A stretch of 64,000 nucleotides of DNA from Stichopus chloronotus (taxonomy: Eukaryota > Echinodermata > Holothuroidea > Aspidochirotida > Stichopodidae). The notes below the pieces were generated by a model. It saw only the letters and a program-made list of their open reading frames with translations, had not been told where the DNA came from and did not search any database. Every line of letters starts with the position of its first letter. Position 1 is the stretch's first letter. Of this stretch, positions 26,301 through 39,075 are shown one piece after another. Made by a program: the position numbers and the translations under genes. The stretch is from contig CM037845.1 in NCBI GenBank assembly GCA_021234535.1, forward strand, positions 13,350,643-13,414,642, given 5' to 3'.

Positions 26301-26895
26301 GCAGATGTCATAAGCGACTTATTCTGTTGAAAAAAAAATAAAAATAGATAATGAATTATCTTAGTAAAAACACAATATATATTACACAAAATATATATTA
26401 CACTTATAACTTATGTCTACACGTGTCTAAGAATCAACACATATTATTTTATGATTTGGCATTTTCGCTGATGAAACCACTAATAATTCTCGACGAAACA
26501 CTAAAACTATTCTCAGACAGTTCTTAGAAACGTTGATACAGGAACGTAATTTGAAAATGTTGATCTCAAAATAATGTCGCGTGCATGTCCTGCTAATACG
26601 TTATCGGCATACTTGAACGGAGGCATACTTCTGCCGTTAACGCCTCTTTGTATCATCTCATTAATCGTCCCGTTCTACTTAAAATAACAACTCCTTGGTA
26701 TCGTTAAAGGATACCCACCTGATTTATTGCAATTACAGAATGATCCTCTCCGTACATGTGTAACCGAGTCACTGTAGAAGTTTTATACGGTGGAAGCTTA
26801 AACTTTGTACGCGGATCTTTAAGAAGAGAGGAAAGAATTAACACAATCGTCAGGCTGGAAGCGATACAAAGATTTCGAATTGTGTGATTCTTCAT
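22524..26895 (-). CDS. NXPE-like PC-esterase protein, copy A (complete, 4 exons)
   Basis: Predicted type II membrane glycoprotein of the secretory pathway with an N-terminal signal anchor, a neurexophilin-like middle and a C-terminal PC-esterase domain. Exons in gene order: 26895-26719, 26323-25778, 24316-24144, 23373-22524. Phases are 0, 0, 2; total 1,746 nt, 581 residues. The membrane anchor is about residues 8-25. Exon 3 carries the NXPE signature APWYCSAPKD...LNCSHW. The esterase block has FGDST (Ser384 candidate nucleophile) and DNIH (558-561), the DxxH partner; both are intact. Known for the family: PC-esterase domains act on acylated glycans, and human NXPE1 has been linked to sialic-acid O-acetylation. 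The substrate here is inferred at best. A possible poly(A) signal lies about 430 nt past the stop (22091-22096). Copy B is its near twin. Confidence 0.88.
24144..24316 (-). CDS. NXPE-like copy A, exon 3 (Cys-rich APWYC segment)
   Basis: 173 nt, phase 0 in and phase 2 out. Encodes NACNFSDTEIYAPWYC and the following LNCSHW, the most diagnostic NXPE block. Acceptor CCCAG, donor AG|GTAATT. Confidence 0.88.
25778..26323 (-). CDS. NXPE-like copy A, exon 2 (neurexophilin-like region)
   Basis: 182 codons with acceptor CAACAG and donor GAG|GTAAGT, both phase 0. It contains EARDSLNR...GGDMFRVKLFSS and ILLVHPAEAV, beta-strand-rich lumenal sequence shared by all three copies. Confidence 0.88.
26719..26895 (-). 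CDS. NXPE-like copy A, exon 1 (signal anchor)
   Basis: 59 codons starting at ATG 26895. A short basic start is followed by a hydrophobic segment (about residues 8-25) and then PPYK at 35-38, the same position as in copy C. Donor CAG|GTGGGT, phase 0. Confidence 0.82.
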
Positions 26896-28739
26896 GATTA
26901 AATGCAGTCCCTATAGGCATACGACTTACACGTGTTGAATGATGTCAGTGTCGATTTTATTGACGTATATGTGCCAGAAACCTTAAAGACTCACTGTGCA
27001 AAGTTCAATTTCATTATGTCGGTATAGTGTCAAATGGAATTGATCTTTCTATTCATAGTTGCATCACAGAATTTACATTTAGCGTATGATCCATTGCCTA
27101 TCTACGTTGCACTCGACAAACACGTGCGTTGATATGTACGTTGCTGTGTGATTTGTATCCTATGTTCTTCATTGGATACAAGTAATGTCAAATCCTTCCC
27201 TACCACTGAAAAAACCTACGAAAAGGAACCTATGAGATGGTGATTTGGTTTGGTGTATGTGTGTGCGTATATGTTCCCTTGTATTGTCGTACTTTCCGAG
27301 AACCCGAATACGACTTTTAATGCAGTGTACAATAGAAAGCAGTACATACCTTTATCTATTTTGCTATAACACTTTAATCAAACTATCATTTTTGATAGTT
27401 ACAAGTGTAAAATTCCAAAAAGACAATTGGTTTCTAATTTTGTTGTCCTAAGATACAATCCCTTGCACACAGAAAGAATTCTGTTAGCTTGATAAGTGAC
27501 CATTTACCTTTAAGGTTACTACAACAGGTATTATCAATCCCAGAGAAATATTTATCCAACCTTTGTTGATGTCAGTACATCAAGAGAGAAGTGATTTGTC
27601 ATGTGAATTTGGATTACCTATTAGACATTTTTCACTTGTAAGATATGATCAGATAGTAGTGATATTTTGTGTATTTTCAGCCAGGGAAAGAGTCAGCGGA
27701 CAGCTGTAATGGAATGACGTCAAAGATATAACTTAAACTATAATGTCAATACATATAATGTGCTTGCTGCAGAATATTTGGCAATCAATTAGAAACATGG
27801 AATGGTTTTTGAGGAAAACCTCTGTGAATAATGTAAAATTTTAATTTCAAACTTTTACACTAGAAACATTGTCAAACCTCTCTTACTGCTCCAAGTTCAC
27901 CACGTTCAAGTAGTTGATATGATTCAGTTTTGCCACATCACATGGTATACATTAAATACATAAAGATTGTATACATAGAGATTGTATACATAGAGATGGG
28001 GGTCTCATACTAAATTTCCCTTGGGCACAGTATCTTATCAGGGCATTTGAACAGTCAAGTATAATAATGGCAAGGAATCACAACCAGAACTGAAATGGAG
28101 ACTTACGTTAATCTGTTACAAGATTCACAAGTGCTTGAAAAGATTGAATTAGTTCAAACAAGTCAACAACATGAAATTTTGGTCAAAGGAAGTCAATCAA
28201 TGTCTTGTGAAAAGTGTTGATGGTTGGAGAGGGGTTATTTTTATTTTCCTAAACTGAAAGTTTGAAAGTGGTTGGATGATTGTTGACAGTTTTGTAACGT
28301 CAATAAGATTACAATGGGATATTGAAACTCTGCAAATGCCTTTTACTGTGCCCATAAAAAAGTCTTAAAACTCACTTAAATTTATAACGACAGAAATAAC
28401 TTTGTGAAAATCGCCGGGATGGTCCAAAGAATTCTACCAGTTGTGAAAATCAGCCTGACTTATCCCATTGAGATATTTAACTAGGTTTGAGATAATTACT
28501 CCATTCAGTTCTTTTAAACTGCTTTCGATAACATCATACATAAGCTTCGAAAACAACCTTGCCAATACCAAAGCCCATATCAATTCGACGTCACAGGGAG
28601 ACCCCAATTCGAATTGACAAATTGTCTTAGTATCGACAGAGGCTATGGATTCTGCGTACACTTCACTTTCGTAAGAGAAGCAGCTTTAGGGGTAGGTGTA
28701 ATTTTACATAATGCTACACGGAAACGTTGTTAAGTGGTG

Positions 28740-29060
28740 CTACTTCTTTAAGACTTACCCAATCAGCCAAGATAAGCAATCCAGTTGGCTCAAGGATATC
28801 TCGTTCATTTATTCGGGGTTTTGGGGTTCAATGGCATTTACAAAGCAACATCATTTGAATCAACTAATATTAAACAAGTAGCTGGTTCAGAACAATGCTT
28901 TGATGTGGCGGTTTGTAGCCCCCAACATTTTAAGAGCAAGTGGCATAAAATTCGAAACGACTGTTTCATTGAAATAAGTGAATTCATGTAGCCTTTATCT
29001 TAACGCAAACGAGCTACAGAAAGCAGGATCGAAACCATTTTGTTTGCATACATACATGAA
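28740..29060. repeat. Dispersed repeat, copy 2
   Basis: Second copy of the repeat at 3188-3480, lying between NXPE copies A and B. Too diverged to be a recent insertion; no terminal repeats or coding features recognised. Confidence 0.55.
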
Positions 29061-31871
29061 GTTTCCTGAAATATGTTCGTGTTTTAAAATACAACCCAAG
29101 TGTTATACTGTGATACGCGACACGAAGCGACACCTAGGGAGAATAATTATTGTTTTCCCTGATGACTGGCAACACTATGGCAGTACGTGAATGCTCCCTG
29201 TCCCAATATCCCTGTCTCAACTGAAGCAGACGACAATATATTGCTATTACTCTCTAGTCTCATGTAAGTTACAGAATTTTCAAGAACGCCACGAAGGACA
29301 TATTACCGTGCCACCTTGGATGCGCAACCTTACCTTCAGTGTGTTCTATCTCTATCTAAATCACGGCCCATCTAACACTCCACAAGTCATCTGGGTGATT
29401 AAAACCAAAAATATACGATTTAGTCACCAATTGAGAGAGTATGACAGATGTGAAATGTGTGACTTGATCTTTACCTCATGTCTATTAATGGTTGACGAGA
29501 AAGGTTAATAGTTGTCCGACAGTCCAACCGAGCACTTTGTTTTCTGTCATTATTGTTGTTTACAGTTTGATGATGAATATATTTGCACTGTGCTGTTCTG
29601 CAGAATGTCTCTTACTTTGGTAAGAGAAAGTTTGCTTGGCTGTCATACACCGATGAGTAAACGACTTAGTTTTGCTACCATCTTGTTACTACAAAAGCCC
29701 CATCGTTTCGGTCAAGATTTTTTTCATGTGAAGTAAACAGTTACGTAATTCAAATGTCAAATCTGTGTAATATAATTTGAAACCCCTGAGATTGCTTTGG
29801 TAGTATTTAGAACGCAGATGTAATCGTTTGTCACAGCGGATATATACTTTTGACATTATGCGACATCCAATCGTATTTGCATAGAAAATATACTACTGCA
29901 TTTCAAGTTCAGGGGTTAATAACACCTGAAGACCATTTACGCCTTACAGCTACCACATTTTACAATGCAGTCAATCCGAGACTGTCGAAAACGATATTTC
30001 TAATTAATGAAATGCAATTTAAAGCAATAAGAAAAACAGGACAAATCTTTATCGTTTATGTTAAATAATTTAGATTAAACTATATTTAATTTGCTTCTGA
30101 AGACAATGTCATCTTTAAAACGGTGGTACGTTTTTATCCTCAAGACGAGCTACCGGAAAAATTGTGAATCTAATAATTATAGTTTAAGGAAAATAGGGCG
30201 TTTACAATGCACCAACATGGCATTCAAAGAAAATAGCTGTAAACATTATGAAACCATTCAGGCTCATCAATAAACGTATGCAAAAGCTTCATCTCCTTAA
30301 ATCATTATGCTTAATATGAGTTGTAGATGATACATCATTAAAATTATTTAAGTTTGGGTAAACAAAACATTCTTGAGCACCAAACAACTGGATTGCTGTC
30401 TATGAAAAACATATTTCTTGAAAAGAAGATTGTAATCCTGCTTACGCTATGTAAGATATTATTTTGTGTTCACAAAGGTTTCTTTGAAAAACGTTATTTC
30501 TTTCTAAACGGGAAATAGGGCGTTTGTTTTAGAGAAAACATCCATATTTTTGAAACCAATGTTTGTGGACGTAGAATGGTAGATTGTTCAGAATAAGGAA
30601 GGACAGTGGCCTTCTTTTCATAAAATAAGCTCCTCACAGATAGAAATTAAGTTATTCCTCACTCAACACAAATTTGTTCACCCAAACTTTTTAAAATTCA
30701 AATGATGCATTTTCCGTTACTCATCATATGCACAATGTTTTATGGAGATGAAACTTTGGTAGATGTTTATTGATGACACTGAATGGTTTAACAATGATTA
30801 CCGCTACTTTCTTTCGTATCTCATGTTGGTGTATTCTAAACGCCCTATTTCCCTTTAAGACAAAGGCTTTATTTCCCTTCAAGACTGATATGATGGTAAT
30901 TTCAAAATAAATATGACGCATGTGAATGTATCTCTTCACATTTAATAAGATGAATTGTTTCGTATGTATGTAGTTGTTATGGCAACGTATGACAGTTGCA
31001 ACATCATTTTATTCTATAGTAACTTCCAGTCTGCATTTATTGCAACTAAATATTTAATTCTTATGAAATACCAAAACAAAAGAATAATACAGTGGGACCT
31101 GTACGAAATATTTACATGCGTACAATGATTCATCTTATCAACGAAAGATTCACGCAGATACTTATATACAAAGAAGCAAAAAGAACAACATGAAAAAGGT
31201 AAAAGTGACACAACAAACGTTTAAGCTGGAATACGAGCTGAAAATTTATCAGTGAAAGTCAAATTCCAGGGAATATTTCTGCTACTACAAAAAAAAATGT
31301 TTAATTCTTTTTGTGCATACATGAATATTCAAATCCATTCCCATTGGTCTGGTTTTAAGTAACGGTGATTGACTGTTGTGCCTTTTTGGAGTGTTTAAAT
31401 TTTGTAAGTCCAACAAAAATGTCAAGACGATCTTTACATTCAAATATCTGGAAGATGAATGCATTGTTTTTTTTTTTTAAGATTTTGCAGCAGGTGATCG
31501 TTTCTCTTACTATCTTTGCTCGGAAACTCTGAAGAACAAAGTTAGATGACTAGGCGAAAACTCATATTCCAGCATCAAATTCCCAAGATGAAGCAGTATC
31601 TCAGTTTAGAGACCACAGACGTGTAGATATTATAGTTAAGTTAGATTTTATTTATTGGTAGAGCTTTAACATTATGCAGTTTTTAACATAATCAATATTA
31701 CTTTTTTCTTTCATCAGTTTGTCTTACAAAAATCATATTTTTTTATTGTTTTCATTATCACGATGTCTTCATGATAAACCCTTCGAGAGGTACTAAGTTG
31801 CGACATGAGAATAAAATAATAAAAATAGACAACAGGAATAAGTAGCTAAAGTAACGTGCCGGCAAAGTAAA

Positions 31872-32140
31872 GTACCAAAATATTCACTGATTAAATACAA
31901 ACTCATACTAGAACTACATGTATCCATCAATTGTATTATTTCGTTTGGACCTGAATGTTCCCAGTGCCTTCAAGTAGATAACGTGAATAGATAACTGAAG
32001 TGAGCTACCGTCATAAGGAAAGTGCCAAAATGCTCAACTGATTAGACGCAAATTCACATTAAAGCTAGATGTATCAAACAATTGAATTATTAACTCTGGA
32101 CCTGAATGTTTCCCATGTTTTCAATTACACTTAGACTTAA
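31872..32140. repeat. Tandem duplication, unit 150 bp
   Basis: gt(a/g)ccaaaat..tca.ctgatta recurs at 31872 and 32022, and ggacctgaatgtt(t)ccca recurs at the same offset within each unit. Confidence 0.7.
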
Positions 32141-33522
32141 TCATGTCTCAGCGTAACAATTTTTGTACCAGAGACGTGAAAAAATCACTTAAATTTAGAT
32201 TTGAGCTGGTAAATGCACAGCACATAATTCAACGAGAGGTCATTACGCCCATATGTAAAACCGTGGAAAACTCCAGCAAACCTGAAGTTCCCCACTTCTT
32301 GCTATGAAAGGATACCTTTTGGCAACACTTGATGTTCACTGGACTCTGAGGTAGAACATTTTGAAAGGAAGGGAATGTGTGAATGTTTCAAATGAAAAAC
32401 TCGTTGAATATTCTCAAAATATTTGAATATCTGGAGAATTGTATCAAATGAAATGTGCGTTTGTCATTTAATTTTGTCGACCAAAAGAGTGTGCTTTTCG
32501 AGAGGTAGGGATAAAGAGGCCTTTATTTCTTTAACATATGATTAGTCAGCTTTACATCTCACATTGAAATGTTGCCGAGACACGCTGTAGCCCGGTCATA
32601 CAAGTTGATATTGGTATTACTCCATTGTCGTTACAATGAAATGTAAATAAACAGATACAACAACGAAAAAAAATCTGTATTCTATAAAAGCCCATTTTTT
32701 TTTTCTGATTGAATGATATGACACTGATTCGGAGTAGGAGTAATAAGAGAGAGGTATTTGAATGTCACAAAATGTTTTGTTACTATACCTTGGAGTACGC
32801 GTTATCTTCTGCCGGAGAAGCCAAATTTGCCATTACAATGCATTGTTTACACAAATAAATAACACTCGTCTACAAGGCACGCGTGAAAAAACAAGAATTA
32901 CTGATATTAGTCGTTTCTATCATGAGACATATGTTAGAGACATCTTCTTTGTCATCATATTTGACTGCGCTAAAGTACACAATAGGCCCCTTACATGCGC
33001 GATTACACATGTCTTGCCTATCGACATGACACTGAATACCCCCTGCCATGCAGCCCAAGTTAGGCTATACGTTGTATTGACACACCTGAACTACGTTACG
33101 AGATCTATGTTGAATTAACTGAGTGGATCATCGTAGTATGAGGTGATAAAACTGTCCTAGGGCAATGAGGGCTTACAACGAGGTGAACCTCATGAAAACA
33201 AAGAATTGGCCAGGTTGGAGGGAGTTGCTGTGCAGTAAGGGATTCGGCATGGCTGTACTCTTTTCTCCAACAACTCTGGCAGTTTACAAGATTCTTAGCT
33301 GTCTTAAATGTAAGACCAACGCACAAAGGTGTAAATACAAAAAAAAATACAAAAGTAAGAATTTTATGTTTTTTTGAAAGATACAGATCTCAACTGGCAC
33401 AATTCTTGCAAAGTCATTACAGGGAAGTGGCAAATCATACAAGCTGTTGCTAATCAACAACACTTCGTCATATCTAAACTGGTCAACAGGTTAAAGTGTT
33501 TCTTAATGTTAGCGTAACCTCT

Positions 33523-34372
33523 CTATGACCTACAAATGTAAGTTAATAAACGATTAATAAAGTTCTTAATTACGGGATTTCGAGGATGGACGTTGTCAGA
33601 AAAGCTCTGTACTTGGGTGACGTCCCAAGTATCAATATAGCCAAAGGTTGTATTATTACTATAGAACTTTCTAAGTATTTTCTCAAATTCAAATGCTATC
33701 CAATCGCTTGAGATCAATTGAGACAGCTGACTGGAATAACCTCGTGTGTTTGCTCCTTTCAGAAATACTGTAGTTCCCGGTGATCTTCGAAACAGCCGAT
33801 CTAAGGCATCTCTAACGGTTTGGAGACGTTTCAAGTAAAATTGTTCACCAGTTTGAGTAAAATGAGCCCAATACGATAAAAATATAATCGTGTTTGAACC
33901 TCCTTCTAACCTGTCAATCTCATGTGCAGCATAATGCATACCAGCTGCAGGAAGGACTGAGCTCCCTCTTGTAGGTACCCCATGAAAGTTAAAATGTAGG
34001 CTCATGTTATTCACTCTACAACGAAACTCCAAACGATTCGCTTTCCTGGGTGGATCCAGCGGCAATGGATTACAACCCGTAAGCGCTCCGAGATGTTGGT
34101 AAAGCTGCCGGCTAGTAGAATCGCCAAAAAGCCGAAGTGTTTTACCTTCCAGACATTCCAATGCGTCTTCACTTGAAAATATATCGACTTTGCAATCATT
34201 AGGGTACCACTGGTTTCCATAGAAGTACCCATTTGGGTGCAACGGTGGAGGACCTTCAGCTTTGCAGTATGGTAGTGTTGGTCTTATCAACTCAGCAAAA
34301 TGATGTGTGGTATCATTTTCGACTTGCTCTACGTTGAATAATTCTTGGGCACTGTAAACCACAGTTTTTGAC
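33523..34372 (-). CDS. NXPE-like copy B, exon 4 (PC-esterase domain)
   Basis: 850 nt with acceptor ATGCAG. FGDSTSRQ, FRCRVNNMS, FLSYWAHF, YIDTWD and DNVHP are present; stop at 33523-33525. No frameshift or internal stop. Confidence 0.9.
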
Positions 34373-36969
34373 CTGCATAATTAAAAGTTGAAAAGTGGAA
34401 CACTAGACAGACATCAAAGAAATTGGAAAGAAGAGGTATGAAATATGACCTTTCTAAGATAATCGACATGTTGGTATGTAAAGCAGTCGTCTCAGTGATT
34501 TGGCAACATTTAGTATTAAATTGGCATTTAATATTTCGATGAATGATCTTAATATCAAATACCTGAAATAAATGGTCAATATATGCCATGTATTTTAGCA
34601 CTATTTGTCATGCCATGCATGCCATTTTTGTACTTACATGAGTAAAGCATGCGAAAACATTTTCGAAAGTGAATGGAATGAGTTTTCTTTACAAAACCAA
34701 TAAGTCTGGGTTATTATCGCCCTCTTTAGTTCATAGCTCTTCATAGTGATTACTTGACAGTTAATATTACAACTTGAGTGAATTGAAACTGCAAAGTGAG
34801 ACAAATGACCTGAATTGTTAGTAGGCCAAAGGTTCTCGTGTATATTTTACCACTTCAAGGAAAGAAAAGTGGAAGCGCAACTATGTACAGTACTAACAAT
34901 TTTAGTAAAGTATGGACATGCGGATCTTAACAGACTACAATTTGTGCCTGTAAAACGTGGTAATTAATGCAGACATATTTGTAATGGACGTACTGAAAAC
35001 AGGGAACGGTGAAGGATTTACATTTTGGTGTATGCTTCTCATAAACCGAAAATCATGGATAAGACGTGTTTAAAGGTAAGTTGCAATATTATGGCGGAAA
35101 TCTTCCCCATAGCTCTTTTAATGAAAATTCAAAGGTCTAACGTGATCGTATGTCATTTTATTCCATGTAGTACCATTGAACGTGATCGTCTTACCGTTTC
35201 AATATCTCTTGTGCCATGGGATTAGAATATCTTTGTAACGCTTTGCTAGTAGCTTTCTTGTCTGCAATGTATGTGGTCCAATGGCTGCAATTCAGATATT
35301 GGTCCTTTGGAGCAGAACAATACCAAGGTGCATATATCCTAGTGTCGCTGAAATTACAAGCGTGTACCTGCATTACGTGAAAGGCAAGTTTGGGAGTTCG
35401 TAAGGGTTATTTTCACCTTCGTACACGTACTTGAATGAACGTTTCAAGTCTCTTAAATTTATTGATATCATCTGATTCTAAATTACCCTATAGCTCTGCA
35501 AACTAGCAACAGGGAATAAAAGAGTTGTATCGCTGTAGCTAATGCCATAAACGGCAGAAACGAATTTCAAAATTTACATAACAATCAACACCACAAAGAA
35601 CCTTGTAACAGCTTGGCATCATTGTCTAAGCATTGTTGAATGCAATGGAATTGAAATGCTTTCTGGCTCATTGTCTAGCTCATTAAATCGATAATTTGCC
35701 GTTGACGTATGCACATCCTGCAGCGTAATATTACAGGGTCAATCAATACTGATGGCGCATGAAAATATCACAACATAACTGAATAGGTATTCTACAACCT
35801 TATCGCCAAAAGGAGAGATGAATGATGCTACTAGCTAGTAAGGAACAGCATGTATTCATTTAATACATACTATTTGTTTTACGTGATTCGGTCAGCTCAA
35901 AAACGATATGCATACAGTGGAGTGGTAAAACATGCCTACATGATAATATGGAAAAATAGGCCTACCACAATATGCATATTTGTCTATCACATCAGACCCC
36001 AGTCGATATTGTAAAGTAAATCAAGAAAGTATTACAGCAGGAATTATAGACTTACCTCCCTCTCGATTAGTGTACATGTGGTACGTTCTACATGTTTTTG
36101 TCCACTTTCATCAGTGGCCACAAAGCCTGCCGTGAAAATATCCGTATTTATTCTAGATCCATTTAAAGTTGGTAAAAACAGTGGCACAGCCTCTGCTGGG
36201 TGAACCATTAATATGTGCAAACCAATTTTCGCTTCCCATAAGATTCGAAAAATTGCTAAGTATGTCCCATTTTGAAAGTCAATCAGTTGGTCGGCATTTA
36301 CAGCTGCGTAAGGTTTCGATGAGAATAATTTGACTCTAAACATATCCCCTCCATACTGCTTTGGTCTATTCAAACTATCCCTAGCTTCTATGATTACGTG
36401 TATACGGTCACAAAGACGATAGGCATTTTTCTTTTTGAGCACTGTCACTCTCGTGAATTTGGCGTCGGTTATGTTGTCCACTGTCTGCGGGAGAAACTCC
36501 ATGTGATTAACCTTTGTAACAGGAAATTTTAATGAATCTCGCCAAAACATTTTACAGCTAGTGAGATTACCTCCATAGGCAGATGTCATAAGCGACTTAC
36601 TCTGTCGAAAAAGAAATATATGAAATAACTTTTCATAATGAAAGCAAACTATAGATTACACAATCTATATATTTTGAAAATACTGATTTCAAATTTATTT
36701 TGTTTCCTTCTTTGTTACTATACGTTGTAGGCACACTCACTTACCAGTTCAATTTAAATGAAAGCTCATTGGTGTCGTTACAGGATACTCACTTGATTTG
36801 TTGAATTTGCAGAGTAATTCTCTCCGTTGAAGAGAAACCGAGTGCCCGCAAAGGAATTATGAGGAGGAAGGTTGAAATCTTTGGGAGGATCTTTAAGAAA
36901 AAAAGAAAAAATAAACAGAATCATCAGGCAAGAAACAATGCAAATACTCCCAACTCTGTGATTCTTCAT
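33523..36969 (-). CDS. NXPE-like PC-esterase protein, copy B (complete, 4 exons)
   Basis: Close paralogue of copy A with identical exon lengths: 36969-36793, 36601-36056, 35367-35195, 34372-33523 (177+546+173+850 nt, 581 residues, phases 0/0/2). The anchor is about residues 6-25. FGDST (Ser384) and DNVH (558-561) are intact, so it should be catalytically competent if copy A is. By hand alignment the last exon differs from A at 46 of about 282 residues. A Met ten codons upstream (36999) is also in frame, but copy A has no equivalent, so MKNH at 36969 is preferred. Introns are short: 191, 688 and 822 bp. Intron 3 still aligns in places with that of copy A. Differences from A cluster in the last third of the esterase domain, near the GANTR block. 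Confidence 0.88.
35195..35367 (-). CDS. NXPE-like copy B, exon 3 (Cys-rich APWYC segment)
   Basis: 173 nt. Acceptor TGCAG, opening VHACNFSDTRIYAPWYC; donor CG|GTAAGA, so the junction still encodes Arg. All Cys positions match copy A. Confidence 0.88.
36056..36601 (-). CDS. NXPE-like copy B, exon 2 (neurexophilin-like region)
   Basis: 546 nt, same length as in copy A. Contains the same EARDSLNR and GGDMF blocks. Positions 36225-36370 are identical base for base to 25947-26092 of copy A. Acceptor CGACAG, donor GAG|GTAAGT. Confidence 0.88.
36793..36969 (-). CDS. NXPE-like copy B, exon 1 (signal anchor)
   Basis: 59 codons from ATG 36969 (optionally 69 from 36999). A strongly hydrophobic run at about residues 6-25, then PPHN at 35-38. 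Donor CAA|GTGAGT, phase 0. Confidence 0.82.
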
Positions 36970-39029
36970 GGCAGAAGGTTGTCTCTGCGGGCATGACATT
37001 ATATCCGTGTTGAATCATCCAGTTTCGATATTTAATAACGTACGGTATGAGATACAGAAAAGACTGACTGTGCAAAGTTCACTTCATTATGATTCGTCAA
37101 TACAACGTGGCATTCGATTTTTCGATTGATGTTTGCATGTATGTATTTACATTAGTCATTATTATGTTATACAACATACAGTCATACATGATTATGTTAC
37201 CAATCTCCACATACAGACTTGTTTAAACCTAGTAGCTTAATTTACCATACCTTGTATTACTCCCAATAGAAGGCTAGCTATCGTCAGGCCTAGGCCGACC
37301 TTAAAACCAGCAAATTCAACCTTCAGGTACCCATAACCAAGTTACTTGGGTTTTCAAGTTAGAAAGGGACATGACCACAGAAATAGACAAACATTCTCTT
37401 TATCATTTAGGTTAAAATATAAAACTGATATTCAATTTTACGATAGTTCAGCTTCTTTGCAAAGCTACCTACAGCTTCTTTACCAAGTTTGGAGTTAGTG
37501 ATTAACTCAAAGGGCAGGCGTTTGTACGGCAGCCGTGTAAATTACGTCCTATGGCCCACTGTGCCTGAATGGGGGGGGGGGGGGGGAGGGTCATTGGCCT
37601 ATCATCAAGTCCATGTACTGTTGCCTTAACCTATAACTCTTAACCTAACCCCAAACACTGTGAGTAGCACTGTGAGTAGCTTTTGAAAGGTAACTTCATT
37701 ATTTTTTTTTTATCTAATCCAAGACTAATCTTAGCTGAATCGACTCCTGTGGTAAATGCAGTACTTGCTAAGTTCCATTGGACTACAGGACTTGCCATGA
37801 AAATAGCCACTGTACAGACACTAACGTTATTCAAGCGAAAGTATTGCTAATGCTATTAGTTTGATGTGAGGGATGCCATTCGAAAGCTTCCTTTTTACAA
37901 CAAAAAGTTCAAAATTATTATTTAACAGGTGTTGGGGGACATTTAACTCAGGCAGGGCAAGACAGGCGGGATAGGCATCTAGAAAAAATTTTGGGGTAGG
38001 CGGTTGAACACTATCTCACGCAACGAAACGACGGAGAGTAACCCGTTGCCACTGATTATTGGCCTACCTAGCAAACTTAATTAGCCGGGGGAAGAGACTC
38101 GTATACTTTTGGTAGCGCGTAAATTATTGGTGGGCGATCTTTGTGGTTGTAGGGAAAGGTACTCAAAAGTGCTTTTATCTATCTCATACAGCTCGGATAC
38201 ACTAAATAAACACAAAAAAAAAAAATCATATACCACGCGCAATCTGTCTATTTGCAGAGCGTTCCTTTTCAAAATCGTAGTTTTTTGGGATGATTAGAAG
38301 GCTACGTTGTCACTGCAGCAAAAATACTGCGCAAAATTCCATGGAGCGTGCCCATGTTTAGACGCACCCACTAACTTATCTCTGACCCCACTACAGTGGG
38401 GCACCGTTAGAAAAATGGTTAAATGATAAGTGGGTCCCCACGTACAAATATGGTAAAAAAAGGAATATCCTAACAATTTAGACGTTCATAGTCTTCTAAT
38501 CAGCAGTAAACGCACGGGTGCAAAGCTCTCATTTTGAAAGGTTTTCAACGTAAGTACAAAGTAACTTTTTCGTAATCATTGTTAGAAAAATTAGTTCAAT
38601 TCAACACTGAGATTTTCATGTATGGAGCATACCACAAGTTTCTGCCACCAAGCTTTCAACTTTATTTTTCTACCTCTCATTGTATTAATAACAGACGTGA
38701 ACATTATTATCATCAAAAATTTGCCAGCACTAAGAAAAAAGCAATTTTGTATGTCGTTCCCAGGAGTAAAGTTATGGAATATATAAAATATAGTAAAAAG
38801 ACTCCTACTGTAGCCTTGTCATGAATTGTTCCCTATTATTTCGTTGTAACTGTGCTGTTTTCTTTATAATTGTTTTGTTGTTTTTTCGACTCACTATTTC
38901 CGGTAGGTAGTAGAAACTGATCAATAAGTATTTATACTTCTTTTTTCTCCTTTTCCATCCAGTGATATTATTCAACGTTTTATTACTATCCTATTGTGTA
39001 TGTAATCAGCTCCCCCTCTGCCCCCCCCC

Positions 39030-39075
39030 CTTTATCAGCTCCCCCTTTGCAGAGGCAGAGGGGGAACTGATAAAG
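39030..39075. repeat. Hairpin with 21-bp arms
   Basis: ctttatcagctccccctttgc and its near-complement at 39055-39075 (2 mismatches), with the 4-nt loop agag. A partial third copy of the arm lies directly upstream (39005-39020). Confidence 0.8.

Larger units (their letters stand above)
26896..33522. other. Intergenic region between NXPE copies A and B
   Basis: Holds the dispersed repeat (28740-29060), a 16-bp inverted repeat (30510-30525 and 30838-30853, gggaaatagggcgttt), a segment that aligns with 43,625-43,950, and a 150-bp tandem duplication (from 31872 and 32022). Open frames such as 32762-33118 carry no recognisable domain. Confidence 0.6.

Noticed and set aside
32762..33118. 118-codon plus-strand frame between NXPE A and B
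   Set aside because: No domain, no homologous counterpart near copy B or C, no splice context; probably chance.
36970..36999. Upstream in-frame ATG adding ten residues to NXPE copy B
   Set aside because: The aligned position in copy A lacks an in-frame start; MKNH at 36969 gives equal exon lengths. It cannot be excluded as an alternative start.
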